Shown here piece by piece: positions 49,572-58,200 of a DNA stretch of 64,000 nucleotides. The first letter of the stretch is position 1. Each line of letters opens with the position of its first letter. The stretch lies in NCBI GenBank assembly GCA_013306675.1, contig JABLUY010000116.1, positions 46,789 to 110,788 on the forward strand, written 5' to 3'. The DNA is from Thraustochytrium sp. TN22. Its lineage: Eukaryota; Sar; Bigyra; Thraustochytrida; Thraustochytriidae. A program made the position numbers and the translations under genes. Below the pieces are notes generated by a model. It was not told the DNA's origin and made no database searches. It was given only the letters and a program-made list of their open reading frames with translations.

Positions 49572-50068
49572 GGCGCCGCGCGGCTGCACGCGGCCGGCGG
49601 CGCTGCGCTGCGCTGCTGCTGCTGGGCGGCGGGGAGCGTCTCGGGACTGACTGCTGCCTGGGGCGGCGGCGGGACCGGCCTCTCTCTCTCTCTGCGTCTG
49701 TCTCTCTCTCGTCTTTCTCCCGAGTTTTCCGTTCCCCGCGCTCCCCTCCCGTGCTCTGCGCGCAGAGTAACCGAAGCCCGGGGCGCAGTCGCGGCGCTCG
49801 CGTGCTCGGCGCTGGGGCGCGGCAAGAGGGCTCGGCTGCGAAGAGCGCGCAGTGCCAGCCAGCCAGCCGGTGTTCTACGCGCGTGCGGTTGGGTATTCTG
49901 ATTACGATTTTCGATCTATCTGCGCCCAGCAAGCCCTATGACGACGCTGACGACGTGGACGTCAAGCACGGTGAACGAACTGCCTGAAAAACCTGAAAAG
50001 GCGCAACTTGGTGTTGTTGTCACGGTTGTTGTTGTCGTTCTTTTTCTTGCCGTCGGCCTTCAAGTTGC
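49572..50068. other. Intergenic region upstream of the TPR-DnaJ gene
   Basis: About 0.5 kb. CT tracts (49680-49711) lie 110-140 bp upstream of the ATG at 49571, reading as GA repeats in the gene's sense. GTT repeats near 50010-50040 belong to the 3' side of the next minus-strand gene. No gene seen. Confidence 0.45.
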
Positions 50069-51370
50069 TCACGCCCCCAGGGGGACGGAGACGAAGGGGT
50101 CGTACAGGAAGGCGTCGCCGCCGAAAAGGGCGAGCGAGAGCCCGGGGCCGCCGTGGGCGTCAGCGACGTAAAGCGCCGGGGTGGCGTCCGCCCCAGAGGA
50201 GGCGAGGAAGACGCCGGCACCCAGGCTGCGAGCGCCGCCCTGCGAGCTCGTCTGGAACGAGAGCTGCGCCTGCACGTAGTCCGTGTCAAAGATGCGGTCC
50301 GTGACATTCTGCGGCGCGGCGCGCACGGGACGCAGCACGAACTCGAGCGCCTGCGACAGGCCGTCCTGCGCGTTCACAAAGAGCGAGAGCGTCTCCTCAC
50401 CGGGAAAGGACGCCGACCGACGCCGGTAGTGCACGTTGTGCACGTGCTCAAAGGCGGGCGTCCCGGCACGAACGCCAAAGTGCCTGTAGGAGGACTCGCC
50501 GGCCGGCGGCGTGCCGAAGCGCTGCACGATGCTCGGGCGCTCCGCAGTCCACGGGTCCTCCACCACGACTGCCTCGTTCAGCGAAAGGTGCGTAAAGGCG
50601 AGCAGCGAGCCGTGCCGTCTGGACCGAATGTGCTGCAGGCCGTTCATGTGCCACTGCTCCACGAAGGACGACGAGGTCTCGGCGACAAAGGGGATGCGGA
50701 AGCGGGTGCGCCGGCGGGTCTGTCGCAGCGTGCCAATGTCCTGCGCCACGCGAAAGGCCGCCTCGCCGCCGGCCGTCGGCACCACCTCGCCGCGCTGCAT
50801 GTCAATGGCCACCACCGCGCTGGCGCCAACGTTGGGGCCCAGCGTCTCGTCCAGGTAAAAGACGATCACGAGCGCCACTTCCGGGTGCTCCGGCCCCATC
50901 CGCGTCATGTCGAAGGTGTGCGAGGCCTGCGCCGTGCTCGTGTTGAGCGCCGTCTGCACGAGCGCCTGCACGTTGATGCTCGTGAACCCTTGACCCTTGC
51001 GCGGGAAGACGCGCAGCTCCGTGGCACAGCAGCCACCCTGCTCGCTGTCCACGGTCTCGGTCTCGATGAGCGCATACAGCTTGCCGGCGAAGACCTTGGC
51101 GGCCAGCGCCACGCCCGAGCCACCCTTCGAGGGGTCCAAGTCAGCCCACTGGCCCAGGACATCCGCGTACTCTGCCGCATTCACCTGGGTTAACTCCACC
51201 TCGCGCGTGCTCTGCGCCAGCCGCCCGTGTGGGTAGCTCAGCTTGGCCCACTGCATCGTCCCGTTGGTTGCGGTGTTGGGCACCATGGCCACGAGCTCGT
51301 TCGCCTTGGTGACGGCCGCGACGCACGCCACGCATGCCGTGAAAACAAGCAGCTTGATCGTGTTGCACAT
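50069..51370 (-). CDS. Secreted arylsulfotransferase-like beta-propeller protein
   Basis: A 433-residue protein from the ATG at 51370. The first 23 residues (MCNTIKLLVFTACVACVAAVTKA) are a good signal peptide. The core recalls bacterial and fungal arylsulfotransferases (ASST): WHMNGLQHIRSRRHGSLLAFTHLSLNEAVVVEDPWT followed by HFGVRAGTPAFEHVHNVHYRR, matching the family's W-H-x-N...sites for the sulfate donor and HNV loop, then a propeller blade ending in an LFVN turn. Three N-x-S/T sites fit secretion (NTS, NVT and NGT near the start). ASST enzymes move sulfate between phenolic compounds. Catalytic residues cannot be assigned firmly, so a sugar- or metabolite-binding propeller remains possible. 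It is divergent from the prolyl hydroxylase gene. Confidence 0.6.
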   Translation of the reverse strand: MCNTIKLLVFTACVACVAAVTKANELVAMVPNTATNGTMQWAKLSYPHGRLAQSTREVELTQVNAAEYADVLGQWADLDPSKGGSGVALAAKVFAGKLYALIETETVDSEQGGCCATELRVFPRKGQGFTSINVQALVQTALNTSTAQASHTFDMTRMGPEHPEVALVIVFYLDETLGPNVGASAVVAIDMQRGEVVPTAGGEAAFRVAQDIGTLRQTRRRTRFRIPFVAETSSSFVEQWHMNGLQHIRSRRHGSLLAFTHLSLNEAVVVEDPWTAERPSIVQRFGTPPAGESSYRHFGVRAGTPAFEHVHNVHYRRRSASFPGEETLSLFVNAQDGLSQALEFVLRPVRAAPQNVTDRIFDTDYVQAQLSFQTSSQGGARSLGAGVFLASSGADATPALYVADAHGGPGLSLALFGGDAFLYDPFVSVPLGA

Positions 51371-51790
51371 TCTCTTCGACTCTCTGATCTCCTGCCGCGC
51401 TCCCTTTTGAGTTTTGCTTTCCTTGAAAGTTGCGCGGGCACGATTTTGCGGGTCATGATTCGGCACACGCCACTGATTCGGCACACGCCGAGGACTCCGC
51501 CCCGGCGCGATCGCTCCGTCCCCATGAGGACAGCCAAGAAGAGGCCATGCCGGACGGTCGTGAACATGCTCTGGCTGTCCGTAGCGAGCCTGGGTGAGCG
51601 CCGACGCGGGACTCGGAGGCCTGCTGCCGTTCAAGTTCCGAGTCGAGGCTCAGTAAGTCACTCACGAAGACTTTTGATGACTCCAAGTTGCGGCGGACGC
51701 TTGCTTGCAGTGCACTACACCGGCGCTGCGCCAGTGCTCGTGCGCCAGGCAAGCGAAGCAAGGCCGCTCCAGCGCACGGCGCGCAGGAGC
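51371..51790. promoter_or_regulatory. Divergent promoter region of ASST-like and prolyl hydroxylase genes
   Basis: A 420-bp head-to-head space. It has a triple GATTCGGCACACGCC-type direct repeat at about 51456-51492 (ATGATTCGGCACACGCCACT, then again TGATTCGGCACACGCCGAGG). The plus frame is open from an ATG at 51677, which may be the alternative start of the downstream enzyme. Promoter status is inferred from position only. Confidence 0.45.
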
Positions 51791-52765
51791 ATGGGCGCGG
51801 CGGCGGGAGAGGCGGCGGCGGCGGAGGCGGCCACGGGCGGCGCGGCGGCCGGACCTTCGCCGTTCCAGGAGGTGGCGTCCGTGCTCAAGACGCAGGCGGC
51901 GACGGGCGATCTGCTGGATGCGGCGCAGCTGGTGGCGGCCGGCGGCGAGCGGCGGGTGGCCGCGGCGCAGCGCGTGGCCGGCCTGGACTGCGCAGTGGTG
52001 GACGGCGTGCTGAGCGCGGAGGAGTGCGCGTACCTGGTGGCGCAGACCGAGAAGATCGGGTACAGCTTCTGGGACGAGCGCGCGGAGCGCAAGACGGAGT
52101 TCCGCAACGCCGACACCATCGAGACGCACCAGCCGGAGATTGCCGCGCTGCTCTGGAAGCGCATCTGCGACGTGGTGGAGCAGACCGTGAGCATTTCGGA
52201 TGACGATTCCTCGCCGCGCTGGCAGCGCGACCTGGAGGGCGACTGGGAGCCCTATGGTACCAACGAGCAGCTGCTCTTCGCGCGCTACCGCCACGGCGGC
52301 CACTTCGCGCCGCACACGGACGGCTACAACATCGTCAGCTGCGATGAGCGCAGCATGTACTCCATCGTGCTCTTTCTGAATGACTGCGCCGAGGGCGGCG
52401 GCACGCGCTTTTACGCGGACGAGCAGCGCGACTGCCTCGTCAAGGATGACCGGGGCCGCTACACCGGCCGTCCGGACCTTGTGCGCTACACGGCCGAGCC
52501 ACGCGCCGGTCGCATGGTCATCTTCTTCCACAACATTATGCACGAGGGCGTGCCGGTGGGCCCCGATGCGGAAAAGTACATCATCCGCTCCGACGTCATG
52601 TACCGCCGCCGCGACCCAGTGTGCAAGACGGACAAGGACCGGGCTGCCTTTGCGCTCTACCAGGAGGCGCAAGAGCTTGCCACTGCGGGCGATTGCGACG
52701 ACGCCATGGCACTCTTTCGCCGCGCTTTCAAGATGAGCCCCATTCTTGCCGACATTTACGGATGA
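51791..52765 (+). CDS. Prolyl 4-hydroxylase-like 2-oxoglutarate/Fe(II) dioxygenase
   Basis: A 324-residue enzyme from the ATG at 51791. The double-stranded beta-helix carries the iron triad His175-x-Asp177 (PHTDGYN) and His251 (IMHEGVPV), with Arg266 (KYIIRSDVMY) as the 2-oxoglutarate anchor. DCAEGGGTRFYAD and GRMVIFFHNI are typical of the P4H family. The iron and cosubstrate sites are complete, so activity is expected; the substrate (proline in proteins, or another residue) is unknown. There is no signal peptide from this start. An ATG 114 bp upstream (51677) would add MTPSCGGRLLAVHYTGAAP..., a basic head that could direct the enzyme to mitochondria. The C-terminus ends in a helical hairpin (AALFRRAFKMSPILADIYG-like) after ALYQEAQELATAGDCDDAM, one TPR-like unit. 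Confidence 0.88.
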   Translation: MGAAAGEAAAAEAATGGAAAGPSPFQEVASVLKTQAATGDLLDAAQLVAAGGERRVAAAQRVAGLDCAVVDGVLSAEECAYLVAQTEKIGYSFWDERAERKTEFRNADTIETHQPEIAALLWKRICDVVEQTVSISDDDSSPRWQRDLEGDWEPYGTNEQLLFARYRHGGHFAPHTDGYNIVSCDERSMYSIVLFLNDCAEGGGTRFYADEQRDCLVKDDRGRYTGRPDLVRYTAEPRAGRMVIFFHNIMHEGVPVGPDAEKYIIRSDVMYRRRDPVCKTDKDRAAFALYQEAQELATAGDCDDAMALFRRAFKMSPILADIYG

Positions 52766-52869
52766 CGGCTCGAGCGCCCTCCGAGTCGTCGCCGACGAGA
52801 CGACGAAAGGCTAATGATTGTGTAATGTACAGGGCCTTCTTTTTTTAAAAATTTAAAAAAAAGCCCACG

Positions 52870-53556
52870 TTAGAGTTCGTGCTCGCGCTCACGCTGCTCA
52901 GCACGCGCCGTGAAGATGGCGTCCAACGCCATCTCGGTCACGGCGATCCGCTTGCCCTGGTCCAGCCCGTAGCGCTTGTAGAGGTGCTTCTCGCGCGCCG
53001 AGACCTTGTTCTTTTGAGCCTTTTTCCCGCTCTTGGACGACTTGGACGTCTGGATCGGCGGCGGTGGGTCTCTCGGCTCGGCGATACCATCCAGGTCCTC
53101 GTTCGCTGCGTCGCGCAAGCGCGCCTCGCGCTTCTTGGCCGCGGCAACAAGAAGCTCGGCCCAGGCGTCCGTCAGTACGATCTCCCCCTCGCCGTCCAGG
53201 TCCAGGCTCTCCTCCGGCTTTTCGCTGTCGTCAAGGTCCTCGTCCACCGCCTCGCCCGGGCCCGAGTCGTCCGTGGCCGCGCGCAGCTCGGCCCAGGCGT
53301 CCGTCCGTACGAGCTCGCCTTCCGGGCCCTCGCCGTCCTCGAGGTTCTCGTTCGCTGCCTCGCGCAGGCACGTCTCGCGCTCCTCGGCCGCGGCCGCCAG
53401 CTGCTCGTGCTCGTGCCCGTGGACGCCAGCGGCCAAGGCCGTCGGCACCGCCGCAGAAGACCACTGCATGCCCCAGAGCTCGCCGCCGCGCGCCGCGACC
53501 TCGGGCCAGCGGCGCGGGAACGGGAAGGGCGGCGCGAGCGGCCGCCGCCCCGCCAT
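52870..53556 (-). CDS. Unknown acidic protein with internal tandem duplication
   Basis: A 228-residue acidic protein; its ATG at 53556 is the first in frame. It contains two copies of a unit of about 45-60 residues: ELVRTDAWAELRAA and EIVLTDAWAELLVAAAKKREARLRDAANEDLDG, the latter echoed earlier by EERETCLREAANENLEDG. Between them lie acidic D/E/S stretches. The end is basic then helical (KSGKKAQKNKVSAREKHLYKRYGL, EMALDAIFTARAEQREREHEL). No family, signal peptide or membrane segment recognised. The duplicated, acidic-helical pattern suggests a binding or scaffold role only by analogy. It converges with the prolyl hydroxylase gene across 104 bp ending in T/A-rich runs. Confidence 0.6.
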   Translation of the reverse strand: MAGRRPLAPPFPFPRRWPEVAARGGELWGMQWSSAAVPTALAAGVHGHEHEQLAAAAEERETCLREAANENLEDGEGPEGELVRTDAWAELRAATDDSGPGEAVDEDLDDSEKPEESLDLDGEGEIVLTDAWAELLVAAAKKREARLRDAANEDLDGIAEPRDPPPPIQTSKSSKSGKKAQKNKVSAREKHLYKRYGLDQGKRIAVTEMALDAIFTARAEQREREHEL

Positions 53557-53999
53557 GCTGAGCGCCTGCCTCCCGCGCGCTCTTGAGTGCGACTCGGCTT
53601 TGGACTTGCGGGGAGCGCGGTGGAGCCGAAGACCAGGAGGACAACGTGCAGCGCTTCTTCAAGCGCAGTTTGCAAGGGAGAAACAAGAGGACAACGTGAA
53701 TGAACAACAGCAGCGCTTGTTCAAGTCCAAAAGCCAAAGCCAAGAGAACAACAACACGACCATGGCTGCTCCAAAAGTCCAAAGCCAAAGCCAAGAGATC
53801 AACAACGGCTTCTCCAAAAGACCAAGTCCAAAGCCAAGAGAACAACAACACGACCATGGCTTCTCCAAGAGACCGAGATCAGCTCGCTTAGCGCTTCTCC
53901 AAGGCCGGCGCTGCCACGGTCGGGCGCAAGATCAGATAGGGACGAGGGAAACCAAGGGAAACCAAGAGGTAAATCGAAATAATCCTTTCCCATGCTTGA
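53557..53999. other. Intergenic region with degenerate minisatellite
   Basis: About 440 bp between two minus-strand genes. The central third is a degenerate 45-50 bp tandem repeat (next entry). The remainder is unremarkable, and no gene is seen. Confidence 0.45.
53724..53872. repeat. Degenerate 45-50 bp tandem repeat
   Basis: Three to four imperfect copies share AAAGCCAAGAGAACAACAAC, ACGACCATGGCT and TCTCCAAAAG. They are A/C-rich, unlike the flanks. Open frames exist on both strands across them, but they arise from the repeat and are not called. Confidence 0.85.
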
Positions 54000-54896
54000 C
54001 TACGAAGACGCGTCGAGCGTGCCACCGCCGTCGGCACCGCCTGCGAACTTGTGCAGCCCGTCGCGCACGCGAAGCCAGGGCAAGGCGCTCTTGGTGAATT
54101 GGTGGAAGCCCGGTGGCACACGTCCCGGCTCGTCGAGAATGGTGACGGTGAGCCAGGTGTTGTGCGGCTTGGTCGGCGTGTGGCCCGAGACGAGGGATCC
54201 GCAGGAACCACAAAAGCGGCGCTCAAACTCTGCGCCGTGCCGATACGCCGACAGACCTGCGCCCTCCACGCCGGAGACCTTTTCGGTGGGCCAGCATGCC
54301 CAGACAACGGCGAGCCCGCCGCTCGTCTCTTGACACGAGGTGCAGTGGCACCAAACCACCGTGCGCGGCGGGCCGGTGACGGAGAGTCGGGTGGAGCCAC
54401 ATAGACAGTGGCCGGCGGCCACCTCGTCGCGATCGATGGGGTCTTCGTTGCTGCGCGTGCTCGCCACGACCTTCTCTTGCTCGGCGGCGTCAGGGCGCGT
54501 CGGCACATCATCATCGATGCTACGGCTCCATGGGATGCGGTTGCAAGTCCAAATGTGTGAGCTAGGCCGCAGCGTAGCGTCACGGCGTTGATCGAGAATG
54601 CCGAGCGGGATGTCTACGTCGCCCGGCTCGCCTTGGCCATCATCGGCCGCGGCGAACTTGAAGAAGACCGGCGAGCTGCACTTGGTGCAGAACCCGCGCG
54701 TACCACGCTTGGACGAGCGGAACTCGCGCAGGGTGCTGCCCTCCACGCGAAAGCCTTGCGCGCTCACTTGCGCCCAAGGCACGGTCGGGCTCCCGCACGA
54801 CCGCGTGCACGCGTCGCAGTGGCAATGATCAATGTGCTGCCATGACTCCGACGAGACCTTGAGGTTGCCGCACAGGCAGCTGCCGCTCAGCTGCAT
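54000..54896 (-). CDS. Tandem GFA/CENP-V-domain zinc protein
   Basis: A 298-residue protein with two zinc-binding GFA (glutathione-dependent formaldehyde-activating/CENP-V) domains. The first spans about 1-125: SGSCLCGNLK, HCHCDAC and FCTKCSSPVFF. The second spans about 165-290: GHCLCGSTRL, WCHCTSCQ and RRFCGSCGSLVSG. Both keep the CxC, CxxC and CxxC cysteine sets that bind two zinc ions. Catalysis is known only for bacterial Gfa; many eukaryotic members have unknown roles. The ATG at 54896 begins directly with the first strand, and the frame upstream is CTTGC-repeat filler. No targeting signal. Confidence 0.9.
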   Translation of the reverse strand: MQLSGSCLCGNLKVSSESWQHIDHCHCDACTRSCGSPTVPWAQVSAQGFRVEGSTLREFRSSKRGTRGFCTKCSSPVFFKFAAADDGQGEPGDVDIPLGILDQRRDATLRPSSHIWTCNRIPWSRSIDDDVPTRPDAAEQEKVVASTRSNEDPIDRDEVAAGHCLCGSTRLSVTGPPRTVVWCHCTSCQETSGGLAVVWACWPTEKVSGVEGAGLSAYRHGAEFERRFCGSCGSLVSGHTPTKPHNTWLTVTILDEPGRVPPGFHQFTKSALPWLRVRDGLHKFAGGADGGGTLDASS

Positions 54897-55285
54897 CCTC
54901 GCGCGTCTCCCAGCCTTGTGAGCGCGCGGCCCTGCCTTGCCTCGCCTTGCCTTGCCTTGCGTTGCCTTGCCTTGCGTTGCCTTGCCAATGTTGGCCTGCG
55001 CAGCCAGACGCGACGAAGCAGATCTGCTCCACGGCCACGGCAGTGCGGCCCGGGCACTTTGTTCGGAATCACCGCGGCGCGCGAACAACTCGAAGCAGCC
55101 AAAGGCCGCACACTGGCACTGCCGTACACGTACTACACGCCGCCTGCAGTCAGGTGGCGTCAGGTAATTTGGGGAAGGGTGCAGGAACGTTGCAAATGCG
55201 GCGACTCTGCAGGTGTCACGGTGCGAGGCTGTAGGCCAAACGTCAATCATCAGAGTCACATTCTTTGTGTCAAGTCTGGTCACGA
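54897..55285. other. Intergenic region between GFA and PDS5 genes
   Basis: About 390 bp: leader or promoter of the GFA gene and 3' end of PDS5. It is dominated by the pentanucleotide array just upstream of the GFA start. No gene seen. Confidence 0.45.
54932..54987. repeat. (CCTTG)n pentanucleotide repeat with GTTGC variants
   Basis: About eleven units of CCTTG or CGTTG (CAAGG/CAACG in the sense of the GFA gene), starting 36 bp upstream of its ATG. Confidence 0.85.
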
Positions 55286-58200
55286 TCAAGTCTCGTCCTC
55301 GTCGTCCTCTTCAATGTCGTCATCAAGGTGCTGCTCGCCGTAGGCGCCAGGCTGAGCAGCCTTGGAGGACCGCGAAGGCTGCTTACGCGTGGGCGTGCTC
55401 TGGGCGGTGGCGGCAGACTGGGTCGTGGTGTGCTTGGCAGCGGCGGGGCGCACGCGCTTGCGGCGAGGCGCGTAGCCCTCGTCCACGGAGACTGGGACGA
55501 CGCCGGGGCCGGCGCCGACCCGAAGCTGAAAGCCCGGCGGCAGGAGATTCTCGTGGAGGTGCGCGAGACGGCGGTGGTGCGCAGAGCGCTCGGTGGCCTT
55601 GCTGCTGAGCTTGGGCGTGACCGGAGAGAGCCCTGGCGAGGCGAGCGCGTTGGAAGGGCGCTGGCGCAGCGGGACGTTGCGGATGGCCACGTACATTTTG
55701 GGCAGCAGCACGCCGCCCGGGTGCTCGAGCGAGTCCGGGCTGACCTTCATGCGGAGCTTGATGAGGTGCTGGCAAATCTCGCCCAAGATGTGGATGTTGG
55801 CGCAGCCCGGGTCGAGCGCATCGGTGTGGCGGCGCATGACCTCGAGCAGGGCGTAGAGCAGGCCGGCATTGGTGTTGTGCTGCGGCGCGACGCCATTGAG
55901 CGCGTCAAAGAAGGCGAGCAGCGGCTTGACGAGCGCGCGCTGGCCGGCTGGCGAGGACACCCAGGCCTGCGCTTCCTCGAGCGGGCGCGGCATTTGCGGA
56001 TGGTGCGCCACGAGATAAATGAGCGTGGAGATCATGTTCTCCGGGGCGAACTGCGCGGCCTCGTCGAGGTTCTCGGCGCCGGCGGCCGCGGTCGCGGCGC
56101 GCTCAGCGCGCGCCTGGTAGGTGCGCTGCAAGAAGCGGAGGAGCTGCTGCAGGTGGCCCTGCGCCGCGCCCTTGGGCCGCATGGCGGCGGCCAGGGGCAA
56201 AAAGGCGCCGTAACGGAAGAGCTCGCGGCCGCGCATGATGAACTCCCGGTAGAGCGTACCGATGAAGGCCTCGCGCGTCTCCTCGTCCGGGTCCATGGCA
56301 ATCCAACTGAGCTCCACCCAGCGCTGGATCTCGCGCTGGTGCGCCTGCTCGTTGTCATTCGCCTCGCGCAACGCCTCGCGCGCCGGCCCGCCCGGGCACC
56401 GCGCCTCCAGCTTCACCAGCGCCTTGGCCGCGTACAGGCGCAGGTCGGTGCGCGCGTCGTCCGTGCCGGGCGGCCACGGTCTGGCGGCACCTGCGGCGGC
56501 AGCGGCCTCCTTGCGCTGCGCCTCGTACGCCCACGGGTCGCCGCCGTCCGCCACGAGTTTGCGCAGCAGCAGCACGTGCTTGCGCAGCGCCGCCAGGTCA
56601 TCCGGGTCGAACTCGCGGAGGCGCCGCAGAGTCTCGTAGCAGAGCACCTTGATGGCCTGCACCTTGGCCTGCGCCGCCTCCTCCTCGGCCTTGGCACCGC
56701 CGCTGCTTGGCAGCGCGCGCCGCACGAGGGCGGCGGCGCGCTCCACGACGGCTGCCAGGTCCGCCTTGGACGCCACTTCGCCGCACAGCGCCGGTTGCGC
56801 CTTGAGCAGCGCCTTGAGCGCGGCCAGCGGGCCAAGGCTCGCGCGGTTGTCCTTGGCCTGCAGCGCGGCCTGCGCGTCCCCAAGCGCGGCCCGCAGCACG
56901 GGTTCGAGGCGCGAGGCTGCCTGACCGCGTCGCCCCAGGTCTGTGGCCCACGCCTTGCCGGCAGCTTTGACGCAGCGAACGCGGCTCGCGCCGCGCATGA
57001 GCCGCTCGAGGTTCTCCGCGCCCGGCAGCCCGCCGTCCACGCCCCGCACCACGGCCGATAGCCGGCAGGCCGCCACGCAGAGCGCCTCCACGGCCTCGTC
57101 ATCGAGCGGCGCCCTCGCCGGCGCCGGCGACGAGCGCCGCTGCCGCACGTGACGGCCGCCCTTGGCCTTGGCGGTGCTCTTGCCGCCGCTTGCCTCCACG
57201 AAGCGCTCCTCGGCGACCCGAAGCGCCCAGACGCCAGCCTCCTGCGCGCTGGGGCTCACGGCCTCGGGCAGGTCCGCGCACACCGCCTCGACCAGCGAGC
57301 ACACGTCCTCGGCCTCCTCGTACGCGCCAGCGCGGCCCAGGGCGCGCGCGCGCTCGCCCACGAGCGCTGCGAGCTCCTCGGCGCCCAGCGCCCCAGGCAT
57401 GAGCCGCACGAGCAGCGCGCGCACCGCGCGAGCCGACTCCGACTTGGACCCGAGGCGCTGCACGAGGTCCGCCTCGGCGTCGGCGACCGTCGTCGCCACG
57501 GCATCGTCCTCGGCGTCCTGGCCGGCGCCTGTCATGGCCTCGGTCAGCACACGCAGGTCTCGCGACACGTGCTTGTCCTTGGTGTCCCAGAGGGCCTCGA
57601 GCGCCTCGGCGGCGTTCGGGCAGCGCACTGCCGGGACGAACTCACGCGCGAGCTGGCGCAGCGCCTTGAGCGCCCGCGGCGCGGCCTGACGCTCGGGCGT
57701 TGGCGGCGCCTCGGCAGCCTGGCCCAGCGAGCGCCGGCCGCGCTTGGCGACGCACGCGCCGTCCTCGCGCCCGCGCACCACCTCCGCCAGCAGGCCGCGC
57801 AGGCGGCTGCGCTGCTTGAGCAGCACGAGGCGGAAGGCGCTGCGCGCGACCTCGTCGAGACCAGCCCAGACGCGCGCCAGCACGGTGCTGCGCGCCCCCA
57901 AGCTGCGGTAGCGCTGCTTGCCCACCACCACCGAGTCCATCATGGCACACAGCGCGTGCCGGTACTGCAGCGTCTCGTCCTGCGCGCGCGCGTGATGCAC
58001 ATGCGCGAAGATCTGGCCCGGGATCCACCCGACCGCCTCCTGGGCGAAGGCGCGCGCCTCGGACAGCGCCGGCGCGGCGTCCGCGGCGGTCTGCTCCTCC
58101 TCGTCGTCGTCGTCGTCAATCTCGTCGCTCTTCTCACTAGCTGCGGCGTCCGCCTCCGGGACCCAGTAGGGATCCACCAGGCCAGAGTTGAAGCACTTGG

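Noticed and set aside
53640-53890. Small W/L/C-rich minus-strand frames over the tandem repeat
   Set aside because: They arise from translating an A/C-rich repeat; the W-L-W periodicity follows the repeat unit.
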